DNA from: an uncultured Oscillospiraceae bacterium
GTDB lineage: Bacteria; Bacillota; Clostridia; Oscillospirales; Ruminococcaceae
DNA: 6,910 bases
Assembly (NCBI GenBank): GCA_958403605.1
Contig: CATXYA010000086.1
Span: 1-6,910 of the forward strand
Direction: 5' to 3'
The translations under genes were made by a program, and so were the position numbers. Positions 1 to 5,172 of the stretch are shown piece after piece; within the stretch, counting starts at the first letter, position 1; every line of letters begins with the position of its first letter. The notes beneath the pieces were generated by a model that worked only from the letters and a program-made list of their open reading frames with translations, did not search any database and was not told the DNA's origin.

Positions 1-787
1 AGGTGTTGACGGCCCCCAGCGCCCAATCTCCGCCCCGGGAGAGGGTGAATGCGGGCAGCGCGGCGTCATACATGGAAGCCGTCAGGTTGATGGCCGCCAA
101 AAACAGAATCAAATGCCACAGGCCCTTGTTTTCCCCCAGATAGCGCAGGCCCGCGCGGCAGCTGGCCAGCACGGGCTCCCGCTTTGGCTCTGCCATGGGG
201 CGGGGGATGCGGATGACCAGCAGCAGCGTCAGGAACGCCACGGCAAAGCTGGCCAGGTCCACGGCCATCACCAGGCCCAGGCCCCCAAAGGCCAATACCG
301 CCGAGGCCAGCGCGGGCGTGAGGATGGACACCAGGGAACTGGAGAGCGCCTGCAGGCTACCCACGCGCTGGTATTGCTGACGCGGGGCCAGCAGCGTGGC
401 TGCCACCTCGGCGGCGGGCTGCTGCACGGTGTTCATGATGCCGGTGAACACGTTCAGCGCGTAAATATGCCACAGCGCCAGGCTGCCGGCGCGCCACAGC
501 GCCAACAGCACCAGCGTGCCCACGGCGGCCAGCGCGTCGCAGGCCAGCATGGTGCGGCGCTTGTCCCAGCGGTCGCTGAGGGCCCCGGCAAACAGGCTGA
601 GCAGCACGTAGGGCGCGTAGGTGCACACCGACAGCAGCGCCGTCGTCAGCGCCGAGCCGCTCTGCCGGTACGACCAGACGATGAGCGCGAACCCTGTCAT
701 GGAGCTGCCCAGGGCGGACAGCGCCTGGGTGCTCCACAAGGTCAAAAACGGGCCCATGCCCGCAAAATCGTTCTTTTTCGTTTTCAT
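1..787 (-). CDS. MFS efflux transporter, DHA3/MefA-like (partial, 3' end outside window)
   Basis: This is the N-terminal 262 residues of a major facilitator superfamily exporter that probably expels drugs or other toxic small molecules across the cytoplasmic membrane using the proton gradient. Translation of the minus strand from ATG at 787 gives an open frame to the window edge. It starts LTLWSTQALSALGSSMTGFA (residues 15-34), followed by the MFS motif A loop GALSDRWDKRR at 68-78 between helices 2 and 3, and a run of hydrophobic helices to about residue 235. The family is about 400 residues long, so roughly one third is missing. The pattern (SxLGSS, WSYRQSGSA, FAGALSDRWDKRR) fits the DHA3 group that includes macrolide exporters; the substrate cannot be read from sequence. 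GGAG at 797-800 lies 9 nt from the ATG. The gene has its own promoter and an elaborate attenuator-like leader, which supports inducible expression and a resistance role. Confidence is high for MFS and moderate for the drug-efflux assignment. Confidence 0.9.
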   Translation of the reverse strand, partial: MKTKKNDFAGMGPFLTLWSTQALSALGSSMTGFALIVWSYRQSGSALTTALLSVCTYAPYVLLSLFAGALSDRWDKRRTMLACDALAAVGTLVLLALWRAGSLALWHIYALNVFTGIMNTVQQPAAEVAATLLAPRQQYQRVGSLQALSSSLVSILTPALASAVLAFGGLGLVMAVDLASFAVAFLTLLLVIRIPRPMAEPKREPVLASCRAGLRYLGENKGLWHLILFLAAINLTASMYDAALPAFTLSRGGDWALGAVNT

Positions 788-791
788 CAAA

Positions 792-900
792 CTTTGCTCC
801 TTTTTTGAGATCGTTCCTTCAAAAAAGCAAAGCCTGAGCGGACGGTTTTTTCAAAAACGCTCCATGCAGCCCCGTCCGGGCGTCAAGCTTTGCATGGAGC
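792..900 (-). promoter_or_regulatory. Attenuator-like leader with alternative hairpins controlling the MFS ribosome binding site
   Basis: Read in the mRNA sense, segment 1 (900-891, GCTCCATGCA) pairs perfectly with segment 3 (868-859, TGCATGGAGC), extended by an inner GCCC/GGGC and followed by GTTTTTG. Segment 2 (893-872) pairs over its length, with a few mismatches, with segment 4 (845-827, CCGTCC...GGCTTTGC), followed by six T. These two foldings share three bases and exclude each other. The 3' part of segment 4 plus the T-run (832-821, CTTTGCTTTTTT) can also form a continuous 12-bp helix, including two G-U pairs, with 803-792 (AAAGGAGCAAAG), which contains the MFS Shine-Dalgarno. So 1:3 plus 4:5 hides the ribosome binding site, whereas 2:4 exposes it. 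Ribosome stalling on the leader peptide would favour 2:4. This matches erm/cat translational attenuation; termination after hairpin 1:3 is a possible additional effect. Confidence 0.7.
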
Positions 901-921
901 CGCGTCGATCACCAGTTTCAA
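883..921 (-). CDS. Putative regulatory leader peptide, 12 aa (LKLVIDAAPCKA)
   Basis: A 13-codon ORF lies in the MFS leader: TTG start at 921-919, stop TGA at 885-883. It encodes LKLVIDAAPCKA, with the initiator read as Met. A strong AGGAGG (932-937) sits 10 nt upstream. The TTG start and 10-nt spacing are acceptable in Firmicutes, and no other start fits this Shine-Dalgarno. Its last five codons lie inside RNA segments 1 and 2 of the attenuator. A ribosome paused at about codons 4-6 would be expected to cover segment 1 but leave segment 2 largely free. The peptide does not show a stalling motif I recognise, such as IFVI or the Arg/Lys-X-Arg/Lys type. It is inferred to act in cis as a sensor, not as a product. 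Confidence 0.6.
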   Translation of the reverse strand: MKLVIDAAPCKA

Positions 922-956
922 GGCCGGTCCACCTCCTGTCTCACCAGAATGAAACC

Positions 957-985
957 ATCATAACACGTTGTTTTCGCTTTGTCAC
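957..985 (-). promoter_or_regulatory. Sigma-A-type promoter of the MFS leader
   Basis: On the minus strand GTGACA (980-985) is followed after exactly 17 nt by TATGAT (957-962). Each hexamer matches the consensus at five of six positions. Transcription would start near 950, giving a leader of roughly 160 nt before the MFS ATG at 787, long enough to hold the leader peptide and all the pairing segments described below. Confidence 0.75.
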
Positions 986-1008
986 TTCCCTTTCCGCCGC
1001 CGGATGTG

Positions 1009-1014
1009 TATGAT
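1009..1014 (+). promoter_or_regulatory. Possible -10 element for the rightward operon
   Basis: TATGAT lies 29 nt before the GTG start of the first rightward gene. At 17-nt spacing the -35 region (986-991, TTCCCT) is poor, so this is a tentative assignment. The site is about 50 bp from the -10 of the divergent MFS promoter. Confidence 0.35.
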
Positions 1015-1042
1015 AAGGACAGAGGACAAAGGAGGTGCGGCG

Positions 1043-1690
1043 GTGACGGCGGTATGTTTGGCCTATTCCCTGCTGGCGCTGGCGGCGCTGCTGGCGGCGG
1101 CTTACCACAAGCCCTGGATGAAGTATTACCCCTGGGCCAAGGGCGCGGCCAGCCTGGGCTTTTTGTCGGTGGCGCTGTGCCGGGCCGATGGCAGCGGCTA
1201 TTTCTGGGGCCTGCTGGCCTGCCTGGCGCTGTGCGCGGCGGGGGATGTGCTGCTGGGCCTTGCCAACGTGCATGCGGGGTTTTTCAGCCGTTTCTTCCTG
1301 ACCGGGGCGGTGTGCTTCACGCTGGCCCACGCGGGATTTTGTTTGGTCTTCGGCCTGGCGGCGGGCTGGCACACGGCGGAATTTTTGCTGCCACTGGCCC
1401 TGGTGGGCGCGGCGGCCCTGGCCGCGCGGGACAAAAAACGCTTCCGCCTCAAACGCATGGCCTTGCCCGCGCTGCTGTACTCCTTTTTCGTGGGGCTGAT
1501 GTGCGCCCAAAGCGCCGTGTACGCCCTGCGCACGGGCGTGTGGCTGGCCGCGGTGGGCGGCGTATTGTTTTTGCTGTCAGACTGCGTGCTGCTGTTCCTC
1601 TACTTCTATTACAAAAAACGCGCGGCCTTCCGCGCGCTGAACCTCATCACCTATTACCTGGGCATGTTGTGCCTGGCGCTGACGATCTGA
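1043..1690 (+). CDS. YhhN/TMEM86-family membrane protein (lysoplasmalogenase-like)
   Basis: A 215-residue very hydrophobic protein with about eight membrane helices, the usual size and shape of the YhhN family. In order it shows GDVLLGL at 67-73, the aromatic FFSRFFLTGAVCFTLAH stretch at 80-96, YSFFVGLMCAQSA at 146-158, GGVLFLLSDCVL at 172-183, and LITYYLGMLCLAL near the C-terminus. The conserved acidic residues are the GD (Asp68) and SD (Asp180) pairs. Mammalian TMEM86 members hydrolyse the vinyl-ether bond of lysoplasmalogens. Clostridia make plasmalogens, so a lipid-ether role is plausible, but bacterial activity is inferred from the family. I chose GTG at 1043 because GGAGGTG (1031-1037) precedes it by 5 nt; an in-frame ATG further upstream lies at the promoter and would add a non-family charged extension. 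The next gene starts 11 nt after the stop. Confidence 0.8.
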   Translation: MTAVCLAYSLLALAALLAAAYHKPWMKYYPWAKGAASLGFLSVALCRADGSGYFWGLLACLALCAAGDVLLGLANVHAGFFSRFFLTGAVCFTLAHAGFCLVFGLAAGWHTAEFLLPLALVGAAALAARDKKRFRLKRMALPALLYSFFVGLMCAQSAVYALRTGVWLAAVGGVLFLLSDCVLLFLYFYYKKRAAFRALNLITYYLGMLCLALTI

Positions 1691-1701
1691 AAGGAGCAAC
1701 A

Positions 1702-2367
1702 ATGGACGAACGGGAACTACACGCCTGGATGGCACAGTTTGTGGAGGCCCTGCGCGGCGCCTTCGGCAGCCGCCTGGTCTTTGTGGGCCTGCAGGGCAGC
1801 CGCGGGCGCGGCGAGGCGGGCCCGGACAGCGATATCGATGTGGTGGTGCTGCTGGACCGGCTGGACGGCGGGACGCTGGCCGCCTATGAGGCCTTGACCG
1901 CCGCCCTGCCCCACCGGGAGCTGCTGTGCGGCTTTGTTTCCGACGCGGACACGCTGCGCGCCTGGGACCGGGCCGACTGCTTTCAGTTTTACTATGACAC
2001 CACGGCCTGGCTGGGCAGCCTGGACACGGTGCTGGCCGCCCCCACGCGGGCAGATGCCCAGCGCGCCGCCCACACGGGCGCCTGCGGGGTCTATCACGCC
2101 TGCTGCCACAATCTGCTGCACGCGCAGGACCCGGCGGTGCTGGCGGAGCTTGCCAAAACCGTCCGCTTTGTGCTGACGGCGCGCCACTTTGCCCGCACGG
2201 GCGAATATCTGGGGCGCAGGGCCGCCCTGCGCGCGGCGCTGCCGCCGGAGGAGCAGGCGCTGCTGGAGGCCCCGGCGACGGGGGATCAGGCCGCGTTCCG
2301 CGCCCGGTCCCTGCAGCTGCTGGCTTGGGCGGGCGCGCTGGTCCGCGAAGGGAGTGGCGCGCCATGA
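1702..2367 (+). CDS. Nucleotidyltransferase-domain protein (polymerase-beta fold)
   Basis: A 221-residue soluble protein. Residues 32-46 read GSRGRGEAGPDSDID, the GS-x(10)-DxD signature of the polymerase-beta nucleotidyltransferase superfamily. Asp44 and Asp46 would hold the metal, and VVVLLD is the following strand. A third acidic residue may be Asp81 in the strand GFVSD. The C-terminal half (about 115-215) is predicted helical, with HxGACGVYHACCHNLLHA at 124-141, resembling the helical substrate-binding domain of aminoglycoside/kanamycin-type nucleotidyltransferases. Such proteins transfer a nucleotide to a small molecule, a protein or an RNA end; the target here is unknown. AAAGGAG (1690-1696) lies 5 nt before the ATG and overlaps the preceding stop. 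The stop overlaps the next start as ATGA, so translation is probably coupled. A catalytically complete enzyme is likely. Antibiotic resistance is possible but not shown. Confidence 0.8.
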   Translation: MDERELHAWMAQFVEALRGAFGSRLVFVGLQGSRGRGEAGPDSDIDVVVLLDRLDGGTLAAYEALTAALPHRELLCGFVSDADTLRAWDRADCFQFYYDTTAWLGSLDTVLAAPTRADAQRAAHTGACGVYHACCHNLLHAQDPAVLAELAKTVRFVLTARHFARTGEYLGRRAALRAALPPEEQALLEAPATGDQAAFRARSLQLLAWAGALVREGSGAP

Positions 2368-3218
2368 AGAAAAGGCTGTGCGCCCTGCTGGCGCTGTGCC
2401 TGGCCGCGCTGGCCCTGGCCCCGGCGGCCTTTGCCGATATGGGCCCGAAGCCGGAGATCATCCTCCGCGTGGAGGAATGGCCGGCGGAGGCCGAGGGCTT
2501 TTATCTCGACCTGCTGGTGCAGGAGGAAGGGCGCAACTACGCCCTGGAAAACGACGGCACCTACGAGGAGCCGATGCTGGACGCCCTGCGGGGGCTGGAG
2601 ACGGACGGCTGGCACGCGGCGCGCACCGGCGGCACCAGCCGCCCCTTATACGGCGACGTGCGCGGCGAGACCCAGGCGGACGGCAGTCGCGTGTTCACCT
2701 TCGGCTATCTGCCGCCGGATGATTTCCGCGTGGTGGCCGTGTGGCCCGACGGCACACTGCACGTGAGCAGTGAAACCTACCACCGCACCCGTTTTTCCGA
2801 GACGCTGGCGCTGGACCTCGCCACCATGCGCCTAAAGGCGGTGTATGACACCCCCTGGCAGGCAGCCGCGCGGCAGTTCTGCCAAACGTTCTTCCCCACC
2901 CTGCTGGTCGAGGGCCTGCTGTTGGCGGCCTTCGGCTTCGGGCGCGCCCGCCGCAACTGGCTGACGCTGACGTGGGTGAACCTGGCCACCCAGGCGGCGC
3001 TGACACTGGCGCTGTTTTTTGCCGTTGACCGATGGGGCGCGATGTCGGCCCTGCTGTTCATCCTGCCCGCGGCGGAGGTGGTGATCGTGATCACGGAGAG
3101 CCTGCTGTACCGCCGCTTCCTGCGCGGCGGCACCCCGGCGCGCCGCGTCGCCTACGCCGTCACCGCCAACGCCGCCAGCCTGGCGGCGGGGTGGGTGCTG
3201 CAGATACAGTTCTTTTAA
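2364..3218 (+). CDS. Exported/membrane protein with DMGPKP N-terminus, four C-terminal TM helices
   Basis: A 284-residue protein of unknown function. Residues 1-24 form a clear signal peptide (MKKR, a long Leu/Ala core, AFA cleavage motif). The mature protein begins DMGPKPEIILRV. Residues 25-165 look like an extracytoplasmic beta-rich domain with many acidic and aromatic residues (GFYLDLLVQEE, PLYGDVRGE, VFTFGYLPPDDFRVVAVWPDG). Four membrane helices follow at roughly 174-194, 199-220, 225-247 and 261-282. I recall similar signal-DMGPKP proteins as uncharacterised in other Clostridia. The start at 2364 is supported by AGGGAG (2349-2354) and by the ATGA overlap with the nucleotidyltransferase. 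It is probably the last gene of the three-gene unit, since no rightward gene follows. Glu238 and Glu245 within the third helix are unusual and may be functional. The role could be sensing or transport; this is not resolved. Confidence 0.75.
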   Translation: MKKRLCALLALCLAALALAPAAFADMGPKPEIILRVEEWPAEAEGFYLDLLVQEEGRNYALENDGTYEEPMLDALRGLETDGWHAARTGGTSRPLYGDVRGETQADGSRVFTFGYLPPDDFRVVAVWPDGTLHVSSETYHRTRFSETLALDLATMRLKAVYDTPWQAAARQFCQTFFPTLLVEGLLLAAFGFGRARRNWLTLTWVNLATQAALTLALFFAVDRWGAMSALLFILPAAEVVIVITESLLYRRFLRGGTPARRVAYAVTANAASLAAGWVLQIQFF

Positions 3219-3278
3219 CAAGTGAACGACAAGCTGTGCGCTGGAACTCTTTTCATTGGCAGTACCCCACGGCGGTGC

Positions 3279-3335
3279 AAAAAAAGCCTCCCCTGTGAAA
3301 GGGTGCGAGACCGCCGCAGGCAGTGGTGGGATTCC
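3279..3335 (-). repeat. Decayed dispersed repeat, terminator-like on the minus strand
   Basis: On the minus strand CCCTTTCACAGGGGAGGC is followed by seven T. It resembles a dispersed repeat I recall from gut Clostridia in which CCTCCCC pairs with GGGGAGG ahead of a T-run. Here the 5' arm is degraded, leaving only a three-base CCC/GGG stem, so termination for leftward transcripts would be weak. The family assignment is from memory. Confidence 0.35.
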
Positions 3336-3360
3336 GCATGATCTTTCGCACGCACATTCT

Positions 3361-3448
3361 CCGTAGAGGCGGCCATTGGCCGCCTGTTTTGTGTGCGCCT
3401 ACGGACGCAGCTTTTCGCAAAACGGGCCGCCAATGGCGGCCCCTACGG
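3361..3448. repeat. Pair of inverted 26-bp palindromic repeat units with compensatory changes
   Basis: Unit A (3361-3386) and unit B (3423-3448, inverted) match at 22 of 26 positions. Each is itself an 8-bp hairpin with a 3-nt ATT/AAT loop (A: 3367-3374 with 3378-3385; B: 3424-3431 with 3435-3442). All four differences are two base-pair swaps: A-T at 3367/3385 becomes G-C, and G-C at 3371/3381 becomes C-G. The outer CCGTAG and CTACGG and inner TTTTG/CAAAA flanks also let the two units pair with one another, so the whole stretch could form one long hairpin. It may be a REP-like or MITE-type element. No transposase is present. Confidence 0.7.
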
Positions 3449-3494
3449 CAAAGCCGTTGCTGCCGGCGGCGTCGGTACCGCTCTGCCCTTTACT

Positions 3495-3546
3495 AATACG
3501 ATCCCAGGGGGCCTTCTCTCTTGAGAAGGCCCCCTGGGATCGTATT
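3495..3546. repeat. Perfect 24-bp inverted repeat with 4-nt loop
   Basis: Arms 3495-3518 and 3523-3546 are perfectly complementary around the loop TCTT, starting AATACGATCCC and rich in GGGGGCC/GGCCCCC toward the tip. There is no adjoining T-run on either side, so it is not a standard intrinsic terminator, although such a stable hairpin at a convergent junction could block polymerase or protect mRNA 3' ends. Its right end falls exactly where similarity of the DUF559 remnant to its family stops, suggesting an inserted element. Confidence 0.85.
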
Positions 3547-3673
3547 GCCGCAAAAAGCGCACCGGATCCATGCACAGAAAATCTTACCAAAGGCGGCGTT
3601 CCACCCTTATCATCTCCCGCCGCAGTGCCTTGGCAGCAGGCGTCAGCGCGGGGGTGTGGACGTAATCTTTCAC
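3547..3673 (-). pseudogene. 5' remnant of a DUF559 (Vsr-like endonuclease fold) gene
   Basis: From GTG at 3673 the frame reads KDYVHTPALTPAAKALRR, then EMIRVERRLW, followed by TAA at 3586-3584. Reading through that stop gives DFLCMDPVRFLR. The pattern AKxLRxxM-x(2-3)-ERxLW-[YW]-x-(F/L)L...(V/K)(K/R)FxRQ is the N-terminus of DUF559 proteins (COG2852), which share the very-short-patch-repair nuclease fold and are normally about 110-130 residues. The stop sits where the family usually has an aromatic residue, so a single change from TAT or TAC is likely. Family similarity ends after LR(Q) at 3547, directly at the 24-bp inverted repeat, and I could not find the catalytic half further on. The GTG overlaps the stop of the preceding membrane protein gene as GTGA, with AAAGGA six nt upstream, so a 29-residue peptide might still be made, but a nuclease cannot be. 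Confidence 0.7.
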
Positions 3674-4347
3674 AGCCGGTCCTTTTTCCACAGCAGCCAG
3701 GCGATGCCGATGGCGAGGCCGCCCGAGAGCAGCACCAGAAACGACACGTTGGGGATGAGCGCGGGCACGGCGATGAACAGCACGCACATCAGCGCCAGCG
3801 GCGCCACGGCCACCTTCCACTGCTGCGAGAAATACTTGAACGCCAGCGCGCCGAACAGCGCCGGGATGACGTTATTGAACGCGGGCGCCAGGGCCGGGTT
3901 TTCCAGGATGGGCCGCAACGGCACCAGGCACAGCACCCCGATGGCCAGCACCGCCGTGGTGACAAGGCTGCTGACGGCCACGGACAGGGTGGAGACGATG
4001 TCGTTTTCCGGCGTGCCCGTCTCGGTGCTGCAGATCTCGCGCGCGTTGACGGCGCAGGGGATCTTCAAGTTGATGAGGTTGCCCGTGATGAAGGCCAGAT
4101 AGGCCCCCGAGCCCAGCATGGGCGCATAGACCAAAAATTCCACGATGCCGCTGGTCCAGTAAATGGCGGCCACCTGCAAAAAGCCCGTCAGCACCGCGCC
4201 CCAGTTGGGCCCGGCCCCCAGCACGGCGCCCATCGCCAGCGGCGCGGCCAGCAGCAGCGCCATGCCCAGCAGCAGGCCAATGCGCCCCAGGCGGTGCGCA
4301 AAGGCGGTATAGGCCTCATAGCGGGCCTGTTTTTCCGTTTGTTCCAT
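3670..4347 (-). CDS. Polytopic membrane protein, partner of the DUF5058-type protein
   Basis: A 225-residue integral membrane protein with about six or seven helices (near 21-45, 50-75, 80-94, 117-143, 158-172, 178-197 and 201-220). A short charged N-terminus (MEQTEKQARYEAY) is probably cytoplasmic. The most distinctive stretch is FITGNLINLKIPCAVNAR (86-103), followed by a polar loop STETGTPENDIVST (107-120); then PLRPILENPALAPAFNNVIP (143-162) looks like a re-entrant or external loop. Similar proteins occur next to DUF5058 genes in Clostridia, some annotated as small-conductance mechanosensitive channel; I see no MscS domain and treat that label with doubt. AGGAGGGG lies about 8 nt before the ATG, and the upstream gene ends 14 nt earlier, so the two are one operon. 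I infer that they form a two-subunit transporter or channel of unknown substrate. Confidence 0.75.
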   Translation of the reverse strand: MEQTEKQARYEAYTAFAHRLGRIGLLLGMALLLAAPLAMGAVLGAGPNWGAVLTGFLQVAAIYWTSGIVEFLVYAPMLGSGAYLAFITGNLINLKIPCAVNAREICSTETGTPENDIVSTLSVAVSSLVTTAVLAIGVLCLVPLRPILENPALAPAFNNVIPALFGALAFKYFSQQWKVAVAPLALMCVLFIAVPALIPNVSFLVLLSGGLAIGIAWLLWKKDRL

Positions 4348-4361
4348 CGCGTTTCCCCTCC

Positions 4362-5105
4362 TTACAGCAAGTTGACGGCCACGGCGGCGGCCATACCCAC
4401 CAGCATGCTGCCCGCCATGGAGAAATTATCGAGCCAGGCCATGTTTTTGCGCCGGGCGAAGTATTCAAACACGCCCATGGCCGCGGCGCTCACCGCCGCC
4501 ACCAGCACCGGCATCCAGTTGCCCGTGCTGGTGCCCTCGCCCAAATACGAGCCGATGTAGGCGCTGACCAGCCCCACGAACATGGCCGCAAACACCACGT
4601 CGCCGAAATTCTTTTTCCCCGCCGGCTTGCCGCTTTTGGCCCCGGCCTTTTGGACCTTGCCGAGGTATTTTTTCAGCAGCACGACGCACAAAATGCACCC
4701 CGCCAGGATGCCCAGCGTCATCACCAGGCCGATGGTGACGAACAGCTGCGGCGTCATTTCCCCGCTGCCCAGGCCCCCCGGCATGCCCGCCGCGCGGGCC
4801 GCCACGTCAGCCACGTTGCCCTCGTAGTGCAGCGCGCCCACCACGGACAGGCGCATCCACGGCAGCGGGATGCCCAGCGAGCCGGACAGCGCGATGACCC
4901 CCAGCAGGATGGACACGCTGGGCAGCAGCGTGAAGGTGGCGCTGGACGTCACCGCCCGGCGCAGCTTGGTTTTGTCGATGCCCATCGCCACGCCGGCGCG
5001 CCAGCTGCGCACCAGAAAGATGACGCTGAGGGCCAGGATGAACAGGATGACGCCCCCCGCGATCAGGAACATGGGCGCCGCGTTGAGCTGTGATAAGATG
5101 CTCAT
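4362..5105 (-). CDS. DUF5058-type polytopic membrane protein
   Basis: A 247-residue membrane protein, the length typical of DUF5058. Helices are expected near 11-33, 55-80, 121-146, 168-188, 197-215 and 229-247. Recognisable features are SWRAGVAMGIDKTKLRRAVT (34-53), the TFTLLPSVSILLGVIAL stretch with SLGIPLPWMRLSVVGALHYE (76-95), and a Lys-rich cytoplasmic loop (145-166). I recall this S(V/I)GxPxPW(L/M)RLSVIG pattern from DUF5058 members, but no function is established. I chose ATG at 5105 rather than the in-frame GTG at 5111 because AGGAGG is 7 nt from the ATG and almost touches the GTG. It is the promoter-proximal gene of a two-gene operon with the 225-residue membrane protein. Expression is probably controlled at the inverted repeat that overlaps its -35 box. 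Confidence 0.75.
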   Translation of the reverse strand: MSILSQLNAAPMFLIAGGVILFILALSVIFLVRSWRAGVAMGIDKTKLRRAVTSSATFTLLPSVSILLGVIALSGSLGIPLPWMRLSVVGALHYEGNVADVAARAAGMPGGLGSGEMTPQLFVTIGLVMTLGILAGCILCVVLLKKYLGKVQKAGAKSGKPAGKKNFGDVVFAAMFVGLVSAYIGSYLGEGTSTGNWMPVLVAAVSAAAMGVFEYFARRKNMAWLDNFSMAGSMLVGMAAAVAVNLL

Positions 5106-5143
5106 TGCCACTCCTCCTCACAAAATAGTTTGAACTACAAATT

Positions 5144-5172
5144 ATTATAGCACAGTTCCCCGCCGCTGCCTA
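5144..5172 (-). promoter_or_regulatory. Promoter of the DUF5058 operon
   Basis: On the minus strand a perfect TATAAT (5144-5149), preceded by an upstream TG in TGCTATAAT (extended -10), lies 17 nt after TAGGCA (5167-5172), a four-of-six match to the -35 consensus. Transcription would start near 5137, about 30 nt before the ATG. Confidence 0.75.

Larger units (their letters stand above)
3219..3546. other. Gene-poor convergent junction filled with repeat debris
   Basis: About 330 bases lie between the end of the rightward unit and the remnant DUF559 gene of the leftward unit. I see no credible gene here on either strand; the open frames are repeat-derived or shadows. It holds a decayed repeat, a pair of palindromic units and a long perfect hairpin, each listed separately. 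No clean intrinsic terminator for the rightward operon is visible right after 3218. Confidence 0.6.

Noticed and set aside
113..808. 231-codon rightward open frame
   Set aside because: Gln/His/Gly-rich shadow of the MFS gene, with no ribosome binding site; the minus strand has a clear MFS protein.
1702..2367. MNT-HEPN toxin-antitoxin module
   Set aside because: The nucleotidyltransferase is longer than a minimal MNT antitoxin, and the following gene is a membrane protein with a signal peptide, not a HEPN protein.
1577..2461. 294-codon leftward open frame
   Set aside because: Pro/Arg/Ala-rich antisense shadow that spans the YhhN and nucleotidyltransferase genes and crosses their boundary.
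3495..3546. Bidirectional intrinsic terminator
   Set aside because: The stem is strong but neither side has a T-run, so a standard rho-independent terminator cannot be claimed.
3361..3546. CRISPR array
   Set aside because: The repeats are inverted palindromes in two copies, with no regular spacers and no cas genes.
3376..4560. 394-codon rightward open frame
   Set aside because: It lies opposite the two leftward membrane protein genes, is rich in Gln/His/Arg/Gly as expected for an antisense frame of GC-rich DNA, and begins in repeat debris. The leftward frames have ribosome binding sites, a promoter and hydrophobic helices.
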